A DNA stretch of 44,552 nucleotides from an uncultured Prevotellaceae bacterium (GTDB taxonomy: Bacteria > Bacteroidota > Bacteroidia > Bacteroidales > Bacteroidaceae), in contig CACYKA010000032.1 of assembly GCA_902774795.1 (NCBI GenBank), positions 1 through 44,552 of the forward strand. Reading direction: 5' to 3'. Shown here piece after piece: positions 7,711 to 17,101 of this stretch (positions within the stretch are counted from its first letter, which is position 1; each line of letters opens with the position of its first letter). The notes under the pieces are model-generated. The model had not been told where the DNA came from and did no database searches. It worked only from the letters and a program-made list of their open reading frames with translations. Both the position numbers and the translations under genes were made by a program.

Positions 7711-9273
7711 TTATTGACAGCTGACATTCACATCGCTGATGGTGATAGTACCGCCATAGCCGTTTATGCTCCAGCAGTTCTTCTGTATGCCATAGATACG
7801 GTTCGTATAGCATACATTGTCGTTGATATACATCTTGTCAGATGGGGTGGGGAACATGTATCCGTCTATGTTGCCAATGAATCCCTTACCTTCTTTACCC
7901 TCCTCTTCGAAGTTGATTTTACGTTTTGCATTACCATCCTCTGGACTAACCACCATAGTATAGTATTTCTCGGAGTCTGTGCCGCGAACGAGGGAAATAC
8001 CGAACTTGTCCCCCTGATTTGCTGTAGTAACTGTGAAACTGATATGGTTGCATTCGCCAAGACGTGTATAGAGGACGTAAGCACCTTCACCTGCGAGTGT
8101 TCCGTTGCTGTAGCCATTGCTTGCCATTACACTGACGGCCTGTACCTTGTCATATTTCGCATCAATGCCCTGTACCGGACCAAATGAGATTGTTCCGTCA
8201 GCATGCTGTACAATCTTGTGGCATACCAATGCACCTGACCATTCAGGTTCTTCTGCACCGACATTGACATTCTTTTCAAAGATGTCTGCCCCTTTACGGT
8301 AAGGACACCATCCCCAAATATACCGGTCTGTGCCGTTGAAGGCTGTCTTGCCCGCATAGAAGCCACGGCTGTCGAGTTGTCCCTGCTTGTCGTCTGGGAA
8401 GTTATGGTCTGGGTCGTTGAAACACTTCTTCAAGTTTTCATAAGAATCTGCCTTGATATACTTCACAGTACGGGCATTCCCTTCGTGAGAGGCATCGCTG
8501 TAAATGAGGTACCACCAATTGCCCATCTTGAAGATGTCGGGACATTCACACATACGATTCCATAACATTTTGAAGGGCCCCACATTTTCCCAGTTCTTCA
8601 TATCGGTTGACTTAAACTCAGCAAATACCGGGTCACCACCAGCTGCAGGTCTGGTAGAGATAACCATGCGGTATGTGCCGTCATCAATTTTGAAAATCTG
8701 CGGATCGCGGAAATCCATCTTTGAGTATTCATAGTCAGCACCACGCAGTGACCAGCTATTGTCGCGTGTCCAATTCTGGAAGTCAGGAGAGGTGGCCCGC
8801 ATCACAACCTCGCGATTGGAGAGCAGTATGTTGTAGCCAGTGTAATAGATGTAGTACAAACCGTCATTTTCGTTATATACAGCGCATCCTGTACCAAGCA
8901 CGGCATCCTGTTGCTTGTTGCTTGTGCCGGTTGGAAGCACTTCTCCCATCGGAACGTAATTGGCACCATCTGTGGTACTGACACCCCAATAAGGGTGATA
9001 GCACGCTCCGTTGTTGTCATATTCCTGCAAATAAAGCACCTTAAACTCTTGTGCTTTTTGGTCATAGAATGGCATTGGGTCGCCGCAACGCCCTATGGCA
9101 GGATTGTAATAAGTGCGGAAACCTTTTTCATCCGTAGGGATGAATGTCTCTGTTGTGCCCGACCAGTTCTTTTCCGGATCAGGACCATATGTATCATCGC
9201 TGCATGAGGTGATAGCTGTGGCTGCACCACAACATACAAGTCCTGCATAGAATATATAAAACATCTTTTTCAT
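7711..9273 (-). CDS. Divergent GH32-like surface lipoprotein, endo-levanase candidate
   Basis: The 520-residue protein has a lipoprotein signal (AITSC, Cys24, then SDD), typical of Bacteroidota surface lipoproteins. The catalytic triad of the five-bladed GH32 propeller can be traced at D65 (GRCGDPMPFY), D190 (FRDP) and E243 (MCECPD). The first motif is not the usual WMNDPNG; only Asp-Pro remains. Residues about 345-520 form a C-terminal beta domain. The gene is the fourth of the susC operon, six bases after the binding lipoprotein gene. In the B. thetaiotaomicron levan locus, as recalled, the surface endo-levanase is in this position. Its role would be to cut long levan into oligosaccharides at the cell surface. 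Endo action is inferred from position and lipidation; a clan-J relative acting on another glycan cannot be excluded. Confidence 0.82.
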   Translation of the reverse strand: MKKMFYIFYAGLVCCGAATAITSCSDDTYGPDPEKNWSGTTETFIPTDEKGFRTYYNPAIGRCGDPMPFYDQKAQEFKVLYLQEYDNNGACYHPYWGVSTTDGANYVPMGEVLPTGTSNKQQDAVLGTGCAVYNENDGLYYIYYTGYNILLSNREVVMRATSPDFQNWTRDNSWSLRGADYEYSKMDFRDPQIFKIDDGTYRMVISTRPAAGGDPVFAEFKSTDMKNWENVGPFKMLWNRMCECPDIFKMGNWWYLIYSDASHEGNARTVKYIKADSYENLKKCFNDPDHNFPDDKQGQLDSRGFYAGKTAFNGTDRYIWGWCPYRKGADIFEKNVNVGAEEPEWSGALVCHKIVQHADGTISFGPVQGIDAKYDKVQAVSVMASNGYSNGTLAGEGAYVLYTRLGECNHISFTVTTANQGDKFGISLVRGTDSEKYYTMVVSPEDGNAKRKINFEEEGKEGKGFIGNIDGYMFPTPSDKMYINDNVCYTNRIYGIQKNCWSINGYGGTITISDVNVSCQ

Positions 9274-9279
9274 AAGGCA

Positions 9280-10440
9280 TTATTTTGTTAAGTAATCAAT
9301 TGCGTTTTTGGTAATAATCTCAATGTTCTTATGGTAGTGCTCAGAGTAGCCTGAGGCAAACTTGTATGAATACCAGTCATAACCACCATATCCGATGCAG
9401 ACGATACCGCCTTTATCACCAGTAGCAGGATATTCCCATGCAACGACGGTATCGCTGGAACCGTCTTTTGATACACCAAGGATGACGCCACCGGTTCTTG
9501 CCTTCCATGCAGAGAAATCTGCCCATCCGTCCCAACCGAGGTGGTACTGTGCTACAGAATTAGAAACGAAATATCCACTGTCGGTACATGGCACTTTTCC
9601 TGCGAAGCCGTCGTTAACGAGGTTATTCCAAATAGGATGACCGGCCTGCTCGGCATAGATATCAAACGCCCATGGTCCGCCACAGTTGAATGAATTCATT
9701 TCTGGGTCGCCGAAGCAATTGTTAGGTACCGTCCATTCGTCATCTCCTGTCACACCGATGAATGTAGGCAGGTGAGTAGCATAGCGGGTGAGAAGCATAG
9801 AGCCACCATTCTCGTAGAAAGCTTTCAGCTGGTTTTTCACATTAAGGGCATCAGTACCCTTTGCAAGGAAACCATCGTGTCCGTCCACGACACCGTCATC
9901 ATGCCAGTGCCACCATATCAGCTTACATTCTGAAAGGTCTGCCGTGCCATCGGCAATATCTTCAAATGAGGCATAGAAGGCATTGGGCACATTTGCAAGC
10001 ATCCAGTTACATGCTGTCTGGGCCTCCATGTCGAGTTCCTCCTTACTGTATGCTGAACCTACGAAGAGGGCTGCTGGTTTGATGGCTGGTTTATAGTTGC
10101 GTGCAATCAATGTCCAATCCATGAAAACATCACCATTGACAATATGCAGCACGATAGCGGCTCCCATATTGAGGATATCACCCTCGTGAATGTTGCAGGT
10201 CGCACCATTGGAAAGTTTGAGGTTTGTTACCTTCATGGCCGATGTGTTGTAGGCTTCAGGTACTGTGACTGTGATGGTATGAGCAGTATGATCGATGATG
10301 CCCTCATATTCATCAAGTACAACTTTCTCAACGAGGCAGTCTCCACTTAGGTTTAGGCTGGCTTTGTCATCATCACTACAGGCAACGAATCCTAAAAGGG
10401 AGCAAACGATGCATGTAAGAAAAAATATTTTTGTTTTCAT
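9280..10440 (-). CDS. Surface lipoprotein, levan-binding candidate (DUF4960-like)
   Basis: I place the start at 10440 because MKTKIFFLTCIVCSLLGFVAC-SDDD is a clear lipoprotein signal; the upstream in-frame ATG at 10488 would overlap the susD stop and add 16 unlikely residues. The mature protein has a small N-terminal beta domain (about 28-115) and a larger domain (about 118-386) beginning PAALFVGSAYSKEEL. That domain resembles a class I glutamine-amidotransferase-like fold of the type annotated DUF4960 in Bacteroidota fructan loci; I recall the name but did not verify it. Runs of aromatics (LIWWHWHDDG, YGGYDWYSYKF) suit sugar stacking. The gene lies 41 bases after susD and 6 before the GH32-like lipoprotein, the place of the levan surface-binding protein in B. 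thetaiotaomicron. No enzyme activity is inferred. Confidence 0.8.
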   Translation of the reverse strand: MKTKIFFLTCIVCSLLGFVACSDDDKASLNLSGDCLVEKVVLDEYEGIIDHTAHTITVTVPEAYNTSAMKVTNLKLSNGATCNIHEGDILNMGAAIVLHIVNGDVFMDWTLIARNYKPAIKPAALFVGSAYSKEELDMEAQTACNWMLANVPNAFYASFEDIADGTADLSECKLIWWHWHDDGVVDGHDGFLAKGTDALNVKNQLKAFYENGGSMLLTRYATHLPTFIGVTGDDEWTVPNNCFGDPEMNSFNCGGPWAFDIYAEQAGHPIWNNLVNDGFAGKVPCTDSGYFVSNSVAQYHLGWDGWADFSAWKARTGGVILGVSKDGSSDTVVAWEYPATGDKGGIVCIGYGGYDWYSYKFASGYSEHYHKNIEIITKNAIDYLTK

Positions 10441-10481
10441 AATATCTGTATTCTTAATTATCAGTTGTGAATTATTAAGTT

Positions 10482-12209
10482 TTACCAATTGCCAATATTC
10501 TGGGTATAGTGTCCATTGGATGCAGATATCTGTTCGAATGGTATTGGCAGATATTCATCCTTATCAGCTGTGAAGTGAGCATCTTTGTAGATGTTGCAGT
10601 TATCGATTTCTTCGGCGTAGAATTTGTTAAGCACCTTTTCTGCTTCACCCCAGCGTACGAGGTCGAAGAAACGTTCACATTCCATGCCAAGTTCCAAACG
10701 GCGTTCCATCTTCACTCTCTTGATTGCATCATCCTTGCTGTAACTGCCGGTATAGGCATTTACCTTGAAGGAAACACCATAGTCGGCAGGGTATGAGGCT
10801 ATCATCTGTGTGCTGCCTGCTGCACGGCTGCGGATTCGGTTTACCAGATTCATGGCTTCTGTAGTGTTGCCCATCTGGGCGTATGCTTCTGCACGCTCAA
10901 GCAGTACGTCGGCATAGCGGAAGACAATGCGATTCATAGAACTTGCCCAGTAAGAGCCCTTGATGAGATATACGTTCGCTAGAGCAGGGTCAACATTCTG
11001 TTTCAGGGTGACATTATATCCATACAATCCGTTGGAACGGCTCCATGTGTGATTTTTTTCTATGATATAGTTTTTATTGAACATATAGGGCAGGTCGGGA
11101 ATACCTACAGTGAGGAATAGACGTGGGTCGGCGTTGTCTGCTGACTTGTCGTAGTTTTGGTCGTTGAAGTTGTCAAGAAGGGGCAGCCCATCTGTTCCTG
11201 TACGATAGGCATTGACGAGGTTCTGTGATGGCTTGTAGAAGTCGCAGCCGCCATCGGTAACACCAGGAATGCTTGGAGGAATAAGTCCGTAGCTCCAGTT
11301 AAGGTTACCATAAGTGGAACCGTCGTTGCGAGAGTATTGGATAGCCCAGATGCTCTCTCTGCCGTTCTCGTACTGCTCCTCGGGACGGAAGTTGTTGTGG
11401 ATGTCTTTCTCCAAGCCGTAGTTGCCGTAATAGGCTGGATCAGAGAATTCTATTACTTTCTGCAAATCGTCCTGATTGATGGAGGTGACCTGATTGCTGT
11501 TTGGGTCGTCCTGACGATATGCCTTGTAGAGATATACCTTTGTCAAGAAAGCTGCTGCTGCACCCTTTGTAGGACGTCCGAGTTCTTCCTGTTGCTCTGG
11601 TAGTGTGTTGAAGGCCACCATAAGGTCGTTGATAATCTGTTGCCAGCCTTCGTCGTTAGTGAACTCTCTGTTTGATAAAGTGTTATACTCTTCATAAGTG
11701 AGGTCGGATTTCATGACGAAAGGAATATTCTTATAGAGTCGCTTCAGCAGGAAGTGTGCGTAGGCTCTCATGAATTTCATTTCGGCAATGCGCTGCTGCT
11801 TTGCTTCAAAACTCTCGTCACAGGATTCAAGAACTGACAGTGCGATATTTACACGTGATATGCAATTATAGAGGCGTACCCACATATCGTTGATGTTCCA
11901 GTTTGTGGTAAGCACTCCTTGTTGTATTTCCAATTGATGGAACACATCTCCGTCATTGGTGCCGTTGCCACCTTTGTAGGCATCGTCAGAGCGTACGTCA
12001 AAATTCCACATTGAGAATGAGGAGTTGATATCCTCAGCAGAAGTGAAGATGGCGTAGGCTGCCACTACCAAGTGTTCTGCATTTTCAGGATCTTTTACCT
12101 GATCTTCATTCAGCGCTGCCTGGGGCACGTGTTCGTCAAGGAATCCTTTGCACGATGCTAATACACACAGAAGGAGCACTGCTGCGAATATATTGAATAT
12201 CTTTTTCAT
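10482..12209 (-). CDS. susD: SusD-family glycan-binding lipoprotein
   Basis: The protein (575 residues from the chosen start) is the surface lid that delivers oligosaccharides to the SusC channel. The start at 12209 gives a clean lipoprotein signal MKKIFNIFAAVLLLCVLASC-K, followed by the SusD opening GFLDEHVPQAAL; the ATG at 12236 would overlap susC. Family marks include the TPR-like RIAEMKFMRAYAHFLLKRLY (RAxxxFxLxxxY), VYLYKAYR, FRYADVLLERAEAYAQ and RRLELGMECERFFDLVRWGE. Length is normal. Its start lies 13 bases after the susC stop. Specificity for levan-type oligosaccharides follows from the GH32 neighbours, not from the sequence itself. Confidence 0.97.
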   Translation of the reverse strand: MKKIFNIFAAVLLLCVLASCKGFLDEHVPQAALNEDQVKDPENAEHLVVAAYAIFTSAEDINSSFSMWNFDVRSDDAYKGGNGTNDGDVFHQLEIQQGVLTTNWNINDMWVRLYNCISRVNIALSVLESCDESFEAKQQRIAEMKFMRAYAHFLLKRLYKNIPFVMKSDLTYEEYNTLSNREFTNDEGWQQIINDLMVAFNTLPEQQEELGRPTKGAAAAFLTKVYLYKAYRQDDPNSNQVTSINQDDLQKVIEFSDPAYYGNYGLEKDIHNNFRPEEQYENGRESIWAIQYSRNDGSTYGNLNWSYGLIPPSIPGVTDGGCDFYKPSQNLVNAYRTGTDGLPLLDNFNDQNYDKSADNADPRLFLTVGIPDLPYMFNKNYIIEKNHTWSRSNGLYGYNVTLKQNVDPALANVYLIKGSYWASSMNRIVFRYADVLLERAEAYAQMGNTTEAMNLVNRIRSRAAGSTQMIASYPADYGVSFKVNAYTGSYSKDDAIKRVKMERRLELGMECERFFDLVRWGEAEKVLNKFYAEEIDNCNIYKDAHFTADKDEYLPIPFEQISASNGHYTQNIGNW

Positions 12210-12222
12210 GATTGCTGTCGTT

Positions 12223-15200
12223 TTAGAATGAAACATTTAGACCAAATGTTATATTCAGTGGAATAGGGTATCCGAAGTTCGGATTTTCGGGATCTACTCC
12301 AGAGAACTTACTGCTCTTGATAGTTATCAGATTCTGTGCCGATACATATAGGCGCAGGCGCTCCATATACATCTTTTCACATATCTTCTTAGGGAAATTG
12401 TAACCAAACTGTATGGTACGCAGCTTTGCGTACGAGCCATTCTCAACATAGTAGCTTGATACACGCTTCTCGTTATTGTTGTCCATCGTGCTGACGGCTG
12501 GGATGTTTGAGCCGTTGTTCATTGGTGTCCATGCATCGAGGATGCGGTCACCCTTGTTAAGATTTGAAATGTTCAGGCCACTCCAGATGTCTGTCTGCTT
12601 CTTCAGGTCGCTGATGACATCTCTGCCTTGTTCGCCTTGCCAGAACATCGTCATGTCGAAGTTCTTATACTGCAGATAGATGTTTAGACCCCATGTGAAG
12701 GCTGGAACCGGGTCGAAAATCCATGTCTGGTCTTTCTCATTTATTATGCCGTCATTGTTAAGGTCTTTCCAACGCATGCGACCTACTGCTGCACCATTCT
12801 GAACAGCATGGTTGTCAACTTCTGCCTGACTCTTGAAAATACCGTCATAGACATATCCTACCTGTGCGCCCATTGGATGGCCTACGACACTCTCCACACC
12901 ATTACCGCCGAAGGTGCCGCGTGCTGCGATTGTTTCCGGAAGCTTGGTAACCTCGTTGCGATAAGTGCCGATGTTACCTGAGATGTCATAGTGGAACTTG
13001 CCTATTGCGTCGCGATAGCCGATGTTCAGTTCAACACCCGAATTCTTCATCTCGCCCGCATTAATCCATTGTATCGTACCTTCACCCATTGCTGCGATTG
13101 CTGGCATTGGAACAAGAATGTCTTTTGTCGTCTTGTGATACCACTCAAACGAACCATAGATGGAGTTGTGGAGCATAGCGAAGTCGAAACCGAGGTTTGT
13201 CTGTGTACTTGTCTCCCATTTAAGGTCGTCATTACCCAACTGGTTGCGTTTGTAACCGCTTGGCAGTATCTTGCCGCCATTGGTGCCTGCTATGTCGTAA
13301 CTCGTGCCATAGCTTTGGCCGCCAAATCCTGCTTCACCATAGTTGCTGACATAAAGGGTATAGCGGGCCAGGTTGTTAATCTCCTGATTACCGGTCTGTC
13401 CCCATGAAACACGCAGCTTGAGGTTCTCAAGCCATGTAAGTGATTTCATGAATGACTCCTCGCTGATACGCCAGCCGGCACTGAATGAAGGGAAGGTGCC
13501 ATAGCGATGGTTTTTACCAAAGCGTGATGAGCCGTCGTGACGCAAGGTGAAACTTGCAAGATAGCGGTCGTTGTATGTGTAGTTAGCCTTTCCGAAGAAA
13601 GATGTAAGGGTGTATCCACCACCGGAACCATAGGCCATCGACTCACCAACACCAGCATCTGGCCACATGTAATCCTTGTTATATACGCTGAAGTCGTATT
13701 TCACAACGCTGAAATACTTGTCGTCTTCGCGGTTTAGCTCTATACCTGCAAGGAAATCGGCACGATGCTTGCCACTCTCCAAATTATAGGTGGCAATAGC
13801 ATTCCACATCCACTTTGTCCAATGCTCCTGCTTAGGTTCTACAGAATTGGTGGGATTGGCAACAGTACCCTCTGTGATAGGATAGACGAATCTGCGTTGT
13901 TCCTTCTGAGAGTAGTCAAGACCGAAGGTGGTCTTAATATTCAGGTTCTTTATAGGGTTGATATTTACGTAAGCATCACCAAACATACGCCAGAAGGTGT
14001 AACGGTTGTCCTTGTTACGCTCCAGGCGGGCCAACGGATTCTCTCGGTCTGCATATCCACCCTCAGGACCTGCAAAATCACCCTTTGTAGTATAAACGGG
14101 TAGGGAAGGGTTGAACTGTAATACATTCTCGATAAAGCCTCCAGGAGCCTCTACCTCGCTGGTGCGATTCAACGTGAAGTGCTCACCGATTGTGACGATA
14201 TTGCGGTCGCCTACCTTCACCAGCTTGTATTCTGTATTCATACGTCCTGAGAAACGCTCGAAGTCAGTATATTTTATAATACCATTATTCTTGTAGTATC
14301 CAAGAGAGAAGAATGATGACCCGCGCTCAGAACCATTGCTTAATGATACGTTATACTGATGTATGACACCTGTGCGAGTGGTCTGGTCAAACCAATCTGT
14401 ATCGGCAGAAGGGGTTGTGCCTGCAGCATCGAGATATTTTGCCATCGTGATTTTGTTCAGTACAGGATATCCCTGAGGATTATAACTCCAGTCGTAAGAA
14501 TATCCCAATCCGTTGGTGTTAGGATTTAGGCCGTCGTTAACATATCCCTGCCACATTACTTCTCCGAACTGCTTTGCATTCAGCACGTCAATCTTGTGAG
14601 CATAGGTCTGTACGGCAACGCTAGCGTCAAAGTCAACCTTTACCTTGCCTTCCTTACCCTTCTTAGTGGTGATGATGATGACACCGTTTGCCGCGCGCGA
14701 ACCATATATAGAAGCAGAAGAGGCATCCTTCAGCACCTGTATTGATTCAATGTCATTACCATTGAGTTCGTGCATTCCAGCTGTTGTCGGTACACCATCA
14801 ATGATGTAGAGAGGGTCGGCACCTGCATTCATAGTACCGACACCACGGATACGTACGGCAGCCTTTCCTGATGGAGAACCGCCATCAGGAGTGATGTTCA
14901 TACCAGGCACACGTCCTTGCAATGCCTTGATGGGGTTGTTCTCGTTCTGCTTCGCCAATTCGTCAACGCTGACTGTTGAAACGGCACCTGTTAGGTCGGC
15001 TTTACGTTGGGTGGTATAACCTGTCACCACAACTTCCTCAACCATCAGTGCATCTTCTTTCATCATAACAGTCATGCCGTTGGCAGCGGGCAACTCCTGT
15101 GAAATATAGCCGACATAAGAGAATACCAGCGTCTTGCCAGCTTCCACCTTAAGCTTGAAGTTGCCGTCAATGTCGGTCACAGTGCCGTTGGCAGTGCCCT

Positions 15201-15333
15201 TCTCCATTACCGTAGCACCAATGACTGGTCCCATGGCATCGTTCACTGTTCCTGATATTTCCCGCTGCGCGTACATTATTGTACAAAGCATCAGGGTCAA
15301 GAAACTCAGAAGAATTCTTTTCCGTTGTTTCAT
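12223..15333 (-). CDS. susC: SusC-family TonB-dependent outer-membrane transporter
   Basis: The 1036-residue protein imports oligosaccharides across the outer membrane using TonB energy. It shows, in order, a signal peptide (to about residue 22), a carboxypeptidase-regulatory-like beta-sandwich (REISGTVNDAMGPVIGATV, about 24-95), the TonB box region EEVVVTGYTTQRK, a plug domain (LQGRVPGMNI, VRIRGVGTMN, YIIDGVP, IQVLKDASSASIYGSRAANG) and a 22-strand barrel ending in NITFGLNVSF with a terminal Phe. It has no N-terminal signalling extension, so induction must come from the separate regulator encoded upstream. It is the first gene of the main fructan operon, with a promoter at 15380 and an operator at 15418. 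Confidence 0.98.
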   Translation of the reverse strand: MKQRKRILLSFLTLMLCTIMYAQREISGTVNDAMGPVIGATVMEKGTANGTVTDIDGNFKLKVEAGKTLVFSYVGYISQELPAANGMTVMMKEDALMVEEVVVTGYTTQRKADLTGAVSTVSVDELAKQNENNPIKALQGRVPGMNITPDGGSPSGKAAVRIRGVGTMNAGADPLYIIDGVPTTAGMHELNGNDIESIQVLKDASSASIYGSRAANGVIIITTKKGKEGKVKVDFDASVAVQTYAHKIDVLNAKQFGEVMWQGYVNDGLNPNTNGLGYSYDWSYNPQGYPVLNKITMAKYLDAAGTTPSADTDWFDQTTRTGVIHQYNVSLSNGSERGSSFFSLGYYKNNGIIKYTDFERFSGRMNTEYKLVKVGDRNIVTIGEHFTLNRTSEVEAPGGFIENVLQFNPSLPVYTTKGDFAGPEGGYADRENPLARLERNKDNRYTFWRMFGDAYVNINPIKNLNIKTTFGLDYSQKEQRRFVYPITEGTVANPTNSVEPKQEHWTKWMWNAIATYNLESGKHRADFLAGIELNREDDKYFSVVKYDFSVYNKDYMWPDAGVGESMAYGSGGGYTLTSFFGKANYTYNDRYLASFTLRHDGSSRFGKNHRYGTFPSFSAGWRISEESFMKSLTWLENLKLRVSWGQTGNQEINNLARYTLYVSNYGEAGFGGQSYGTSYDIAGTNGGKILPSGYKRNQLGNDDLKWETSTQTNLGFDFAMLHNSIYGSFEWYHKTTKDILVPMPAIAAMGEGTIQWINAGEMKNSGVELNIGYRDAIGKFHYDISGNIGTYRNEVTKLPETIAARGTFGGNGVESVVGHPMGAQVGYVYDGIFKSQAEVDNHAVQNGAAVGRMRWKDLNNDGIINEKDQTWIFDPVPAFTWGLNIYLQYKNFDMTMFWQGEQGRDVISDLKKQTDIWSGLNISNLNKGDRILDAWTPMNNGSNIPAVSTMDNNNEKRVSSYYVENGSYAKLRTIQFGYNFPKKICEKMYMERLRLYVSAQNLITIKSSKFSGVDPENPNFGYPIPLNITFGLNVSF

Positions 15334-15379
15334 TTTGCATTTTTGTTTTAGTTAATACTCTTGTTACGATTTCCTGATG

Positions 15380-15387
15380 CAAAAGTA
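15380..15387 (-). promoter_or_regulatory. -7 box of the susC operon
   Basis: The minus strand reads TACTTTTG, 46 bases upstream of the susC ATG. Confidence 0.7.
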
Positions 15388-15417
15388 CATACTAAACCTA
15401 TATTTATAATAAAAAAT

Positions 15418-15476
15418 ATCGTTCACACCGTACAAATTATGTTGCAATGTAACATTTTTGTGACGGAATGAACGAT
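15418..15476 (-). promoter_or_regulatory. Long inverted-repeat operator of the susC operon
   Basis: Outer arms ATCGTTCA and TGAACGAT flank 43 bases, and the arms extend imperfectly (CCGT.AC and GT.ACGG). The interior contains CAATGTAACATTTTT (plus strand), also present in the sites at 5753 and 7643 at the same distance from the distal TGAACGAT. The proximal GAACGAT is 30 bases upstream of the -7 box, two helical turns closer than at the other three promoters. Confidence 0.65.
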
Positions 15477-15496
15477 AATTCTTAATTCTTTACATT

Positions 15497-17047
15497 TCAT
15501 TTTCTGACATCTCCCGGTACCATCCCATATTCTTCCTTAAAACACTTGGTAAAATAAGACGGGGCCGTAAACCCTACGATATATGCCACCTCTGAAACAC
15601 TCTTATCGGTAGTGATTAGCAACTGATATGCACGATTTAATCGGGCTGTACGCAACAATTCTACTGGCGAAGAACCTGTTATAGACTTAACCTTGCGATA
15701 GAGCTGTACACGACTGAGATTCATATCTGAAGCCAAATCGTCAATACTAAGATTACTATCATCCAGACGTGCTTCTACTGCCTCACGAAAACGTGTAATA
15801 AACATCGACGATTCTGGAGCCTTAACGTTTTGAGGCTGTTGTGAATCGGACTTGTTAACAGTGCTTCCTACATTCTCATACTCCGTATTTTCCATATTCC
15901 ACAACGTATTTGCCACACGTTCCCTTTGCATACGGATTTTTCTCAGATGATAGAGGTAGAAAAGCACGAAAACAACGATGAAAAGGACAATTATACCTAC
16001 TGCCAGCAGATTAATGACACGTTGCGTATCAAGTTTATGCAGATATGCATCTGCTTTCTCATGTAACAAGTCTAAACGGTTGGATTGTCTCATCAATTCC
16101 TCGCTCTGCATCAACAACACCTTTGCATTATCGCGAGTAACGAGGGCTGACATCAGCATCGTTTCCTTCTTGTATGGTTTTCCTTCAAGAATCTTTACAG
16201 CCAGGTCAATAATCTGGTCGCCATGTGTCGGATAGATATACGAAGCATCAAGCAAGGAATCGCGTACTAACTGTATGCCACCATTTTCGCCAGGCAAGCC
16301 GTCAATACCACAATACAAGACTTTCCCCCCTAACGCTTTCCTCGCTCCCATAGCTGTACGGTCATTGGCACCAAATACCAAATCTACGTGAACATTTTTA
16401 TTTTTTAATAACCATTGTCGGGTTCTATCATAAGCAGTCTCTTCGGTCCAGTCTCCCTGTAGCGAAGCTACCACCTCTATGCCTGGTGAATCTTTTATGG
16501 CATCCATGAAACCCTTGTGGCGCTCTATGGATGGCGACGAACCTTCTAAGCCCTTTATCTCCAAGACAGTTCCTTGTCCGTGGAGTCGTGTAACTATGTA
16601 CTCGCCCATAACACGTCCCATCTCGTAGTTATCGGCACTGATGAAAGCTGTATGTTTCCGCGAACTTGTCTTACGTTCAAACACAATAACTGGTATGCCC
16701 TTGTCATAAGCCCTGTCTATGGCAGGCGAGATGGTTTGTACCTGATTAGGTGCAACAATCAACAAATCGATACCAGAAGCCACAAGACTGTCTATCTGTT
16801 GCACTTGTCGCTTATCGCTATCGTATGCTGCCGCGAACTTCAGTTCTACATTGTCGTGAAAGTATGCTCCCATCTGCAACTCCGCATTCTGTTTGTCGCG
16901 CCAAATATCAGCAGAACACTGAGATACACCAATGCGATATTTGGGATAGTCATTAGAGCACGATATAAGCACCGTAACCAATATGAGTAAACAAAAGATT
17001 TTCTTTTGTACATCGCTACTAAGAGTCCTGTCTATGATTGTATTCAT
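15497..17047 (-). CDS. Transmembrane regulator: sugar-binding sensor fused to AraC DNA-binding domain
   Basis: The 516-residue protein joins three parts. An N-terminal hydrophobic segment (about 16-29, with LISC at 27-30 resembling a lipobox) leads into a periplasmic-binding-protein sensor of the LacI/RbsB type (about 36-295; YRIGVSQCSADIWR, GIDLLIVAPNQ, FISADNYEMGRVMGEY, FGANDRTAMGA). A second hydrophobic segment spans about 346-366, then comes a ~48-residue polar linker and an AraC helix-turn-helix domain (about 415-516; LYRKVKSITGSSPVELLRTARL and the SYFTKCFKEEYG signature). No histidine kinase, ATPase or receiver domain is present. In B. thetaiotaomicron the levan regulator is, as I recall, a hybrid two-component protein with a similar fructose sensor. 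Here signal must pass directly across the membrane to a tethered DNA-binding domain. Its stop lies 164 bases before susC and it has its own promoter. Fructose as ligand is inferred. Confidence 0.9.
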   Translation of the reverse strand: MNTIIDRTLSSDVQKKIFCLLILVTVLISCSNDYPKYRIGVSQCSADIWRDKQNAELQMGAYFHDNVELKFAAAYDSDKRQVQQIDSLVASGIDLLIVAPNQVQTISPAIDRAYDKGIPVIVFERKTSSRKHTAFISADNYEMGRVMGEYIVTRLHGQGTVLEIKGLEGSSPSIERHKGFMDAIKDSPGIEVVASLQGDWTEETAYDRTRQWLLKNKNVHVDLVFGANDRTAMGARKALGGKVLYCGIDGLPGENGGIQLVRDSLLDASYIYPTHGDQIIDLAVKILEGKPYKKETMLMSALVTRDNAKVLLMQSEELMRQSNRLDLLHEKADAYLHKLDTQRVINLLAVGIIVLFIVVFVLFYLYHLRKIRMQRERVANTLWNMENTEYENVGSTVNKSDSQQPQNVKAPESSMFITRFREAVEARLDDSNLSIDDLASDMNLSRVQLYRKVKSITGSSPVELLRTARLNRAYQLLITTDKSVSEVAYIVGFTAPSYFTKCFKEEYGMVPGDVRK

Positions 17048-17101
17048 GAAATCTTGTATAATATTATGTTTAGTATGAAATAGTCAGATATATTTCCGCT
17101 G

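Larger units (their letters stand above)
7555..7730. repeat. Duplicated promoter block, copy 2 (copy 1 at 5665-5840)
   Basis: This copy overlaps the last codons of the intact GH32-like lipoprotein gene (stop at 7711), so it is likely the original. Alignment with copy 1 is ungapped. Confidence 0.9.
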
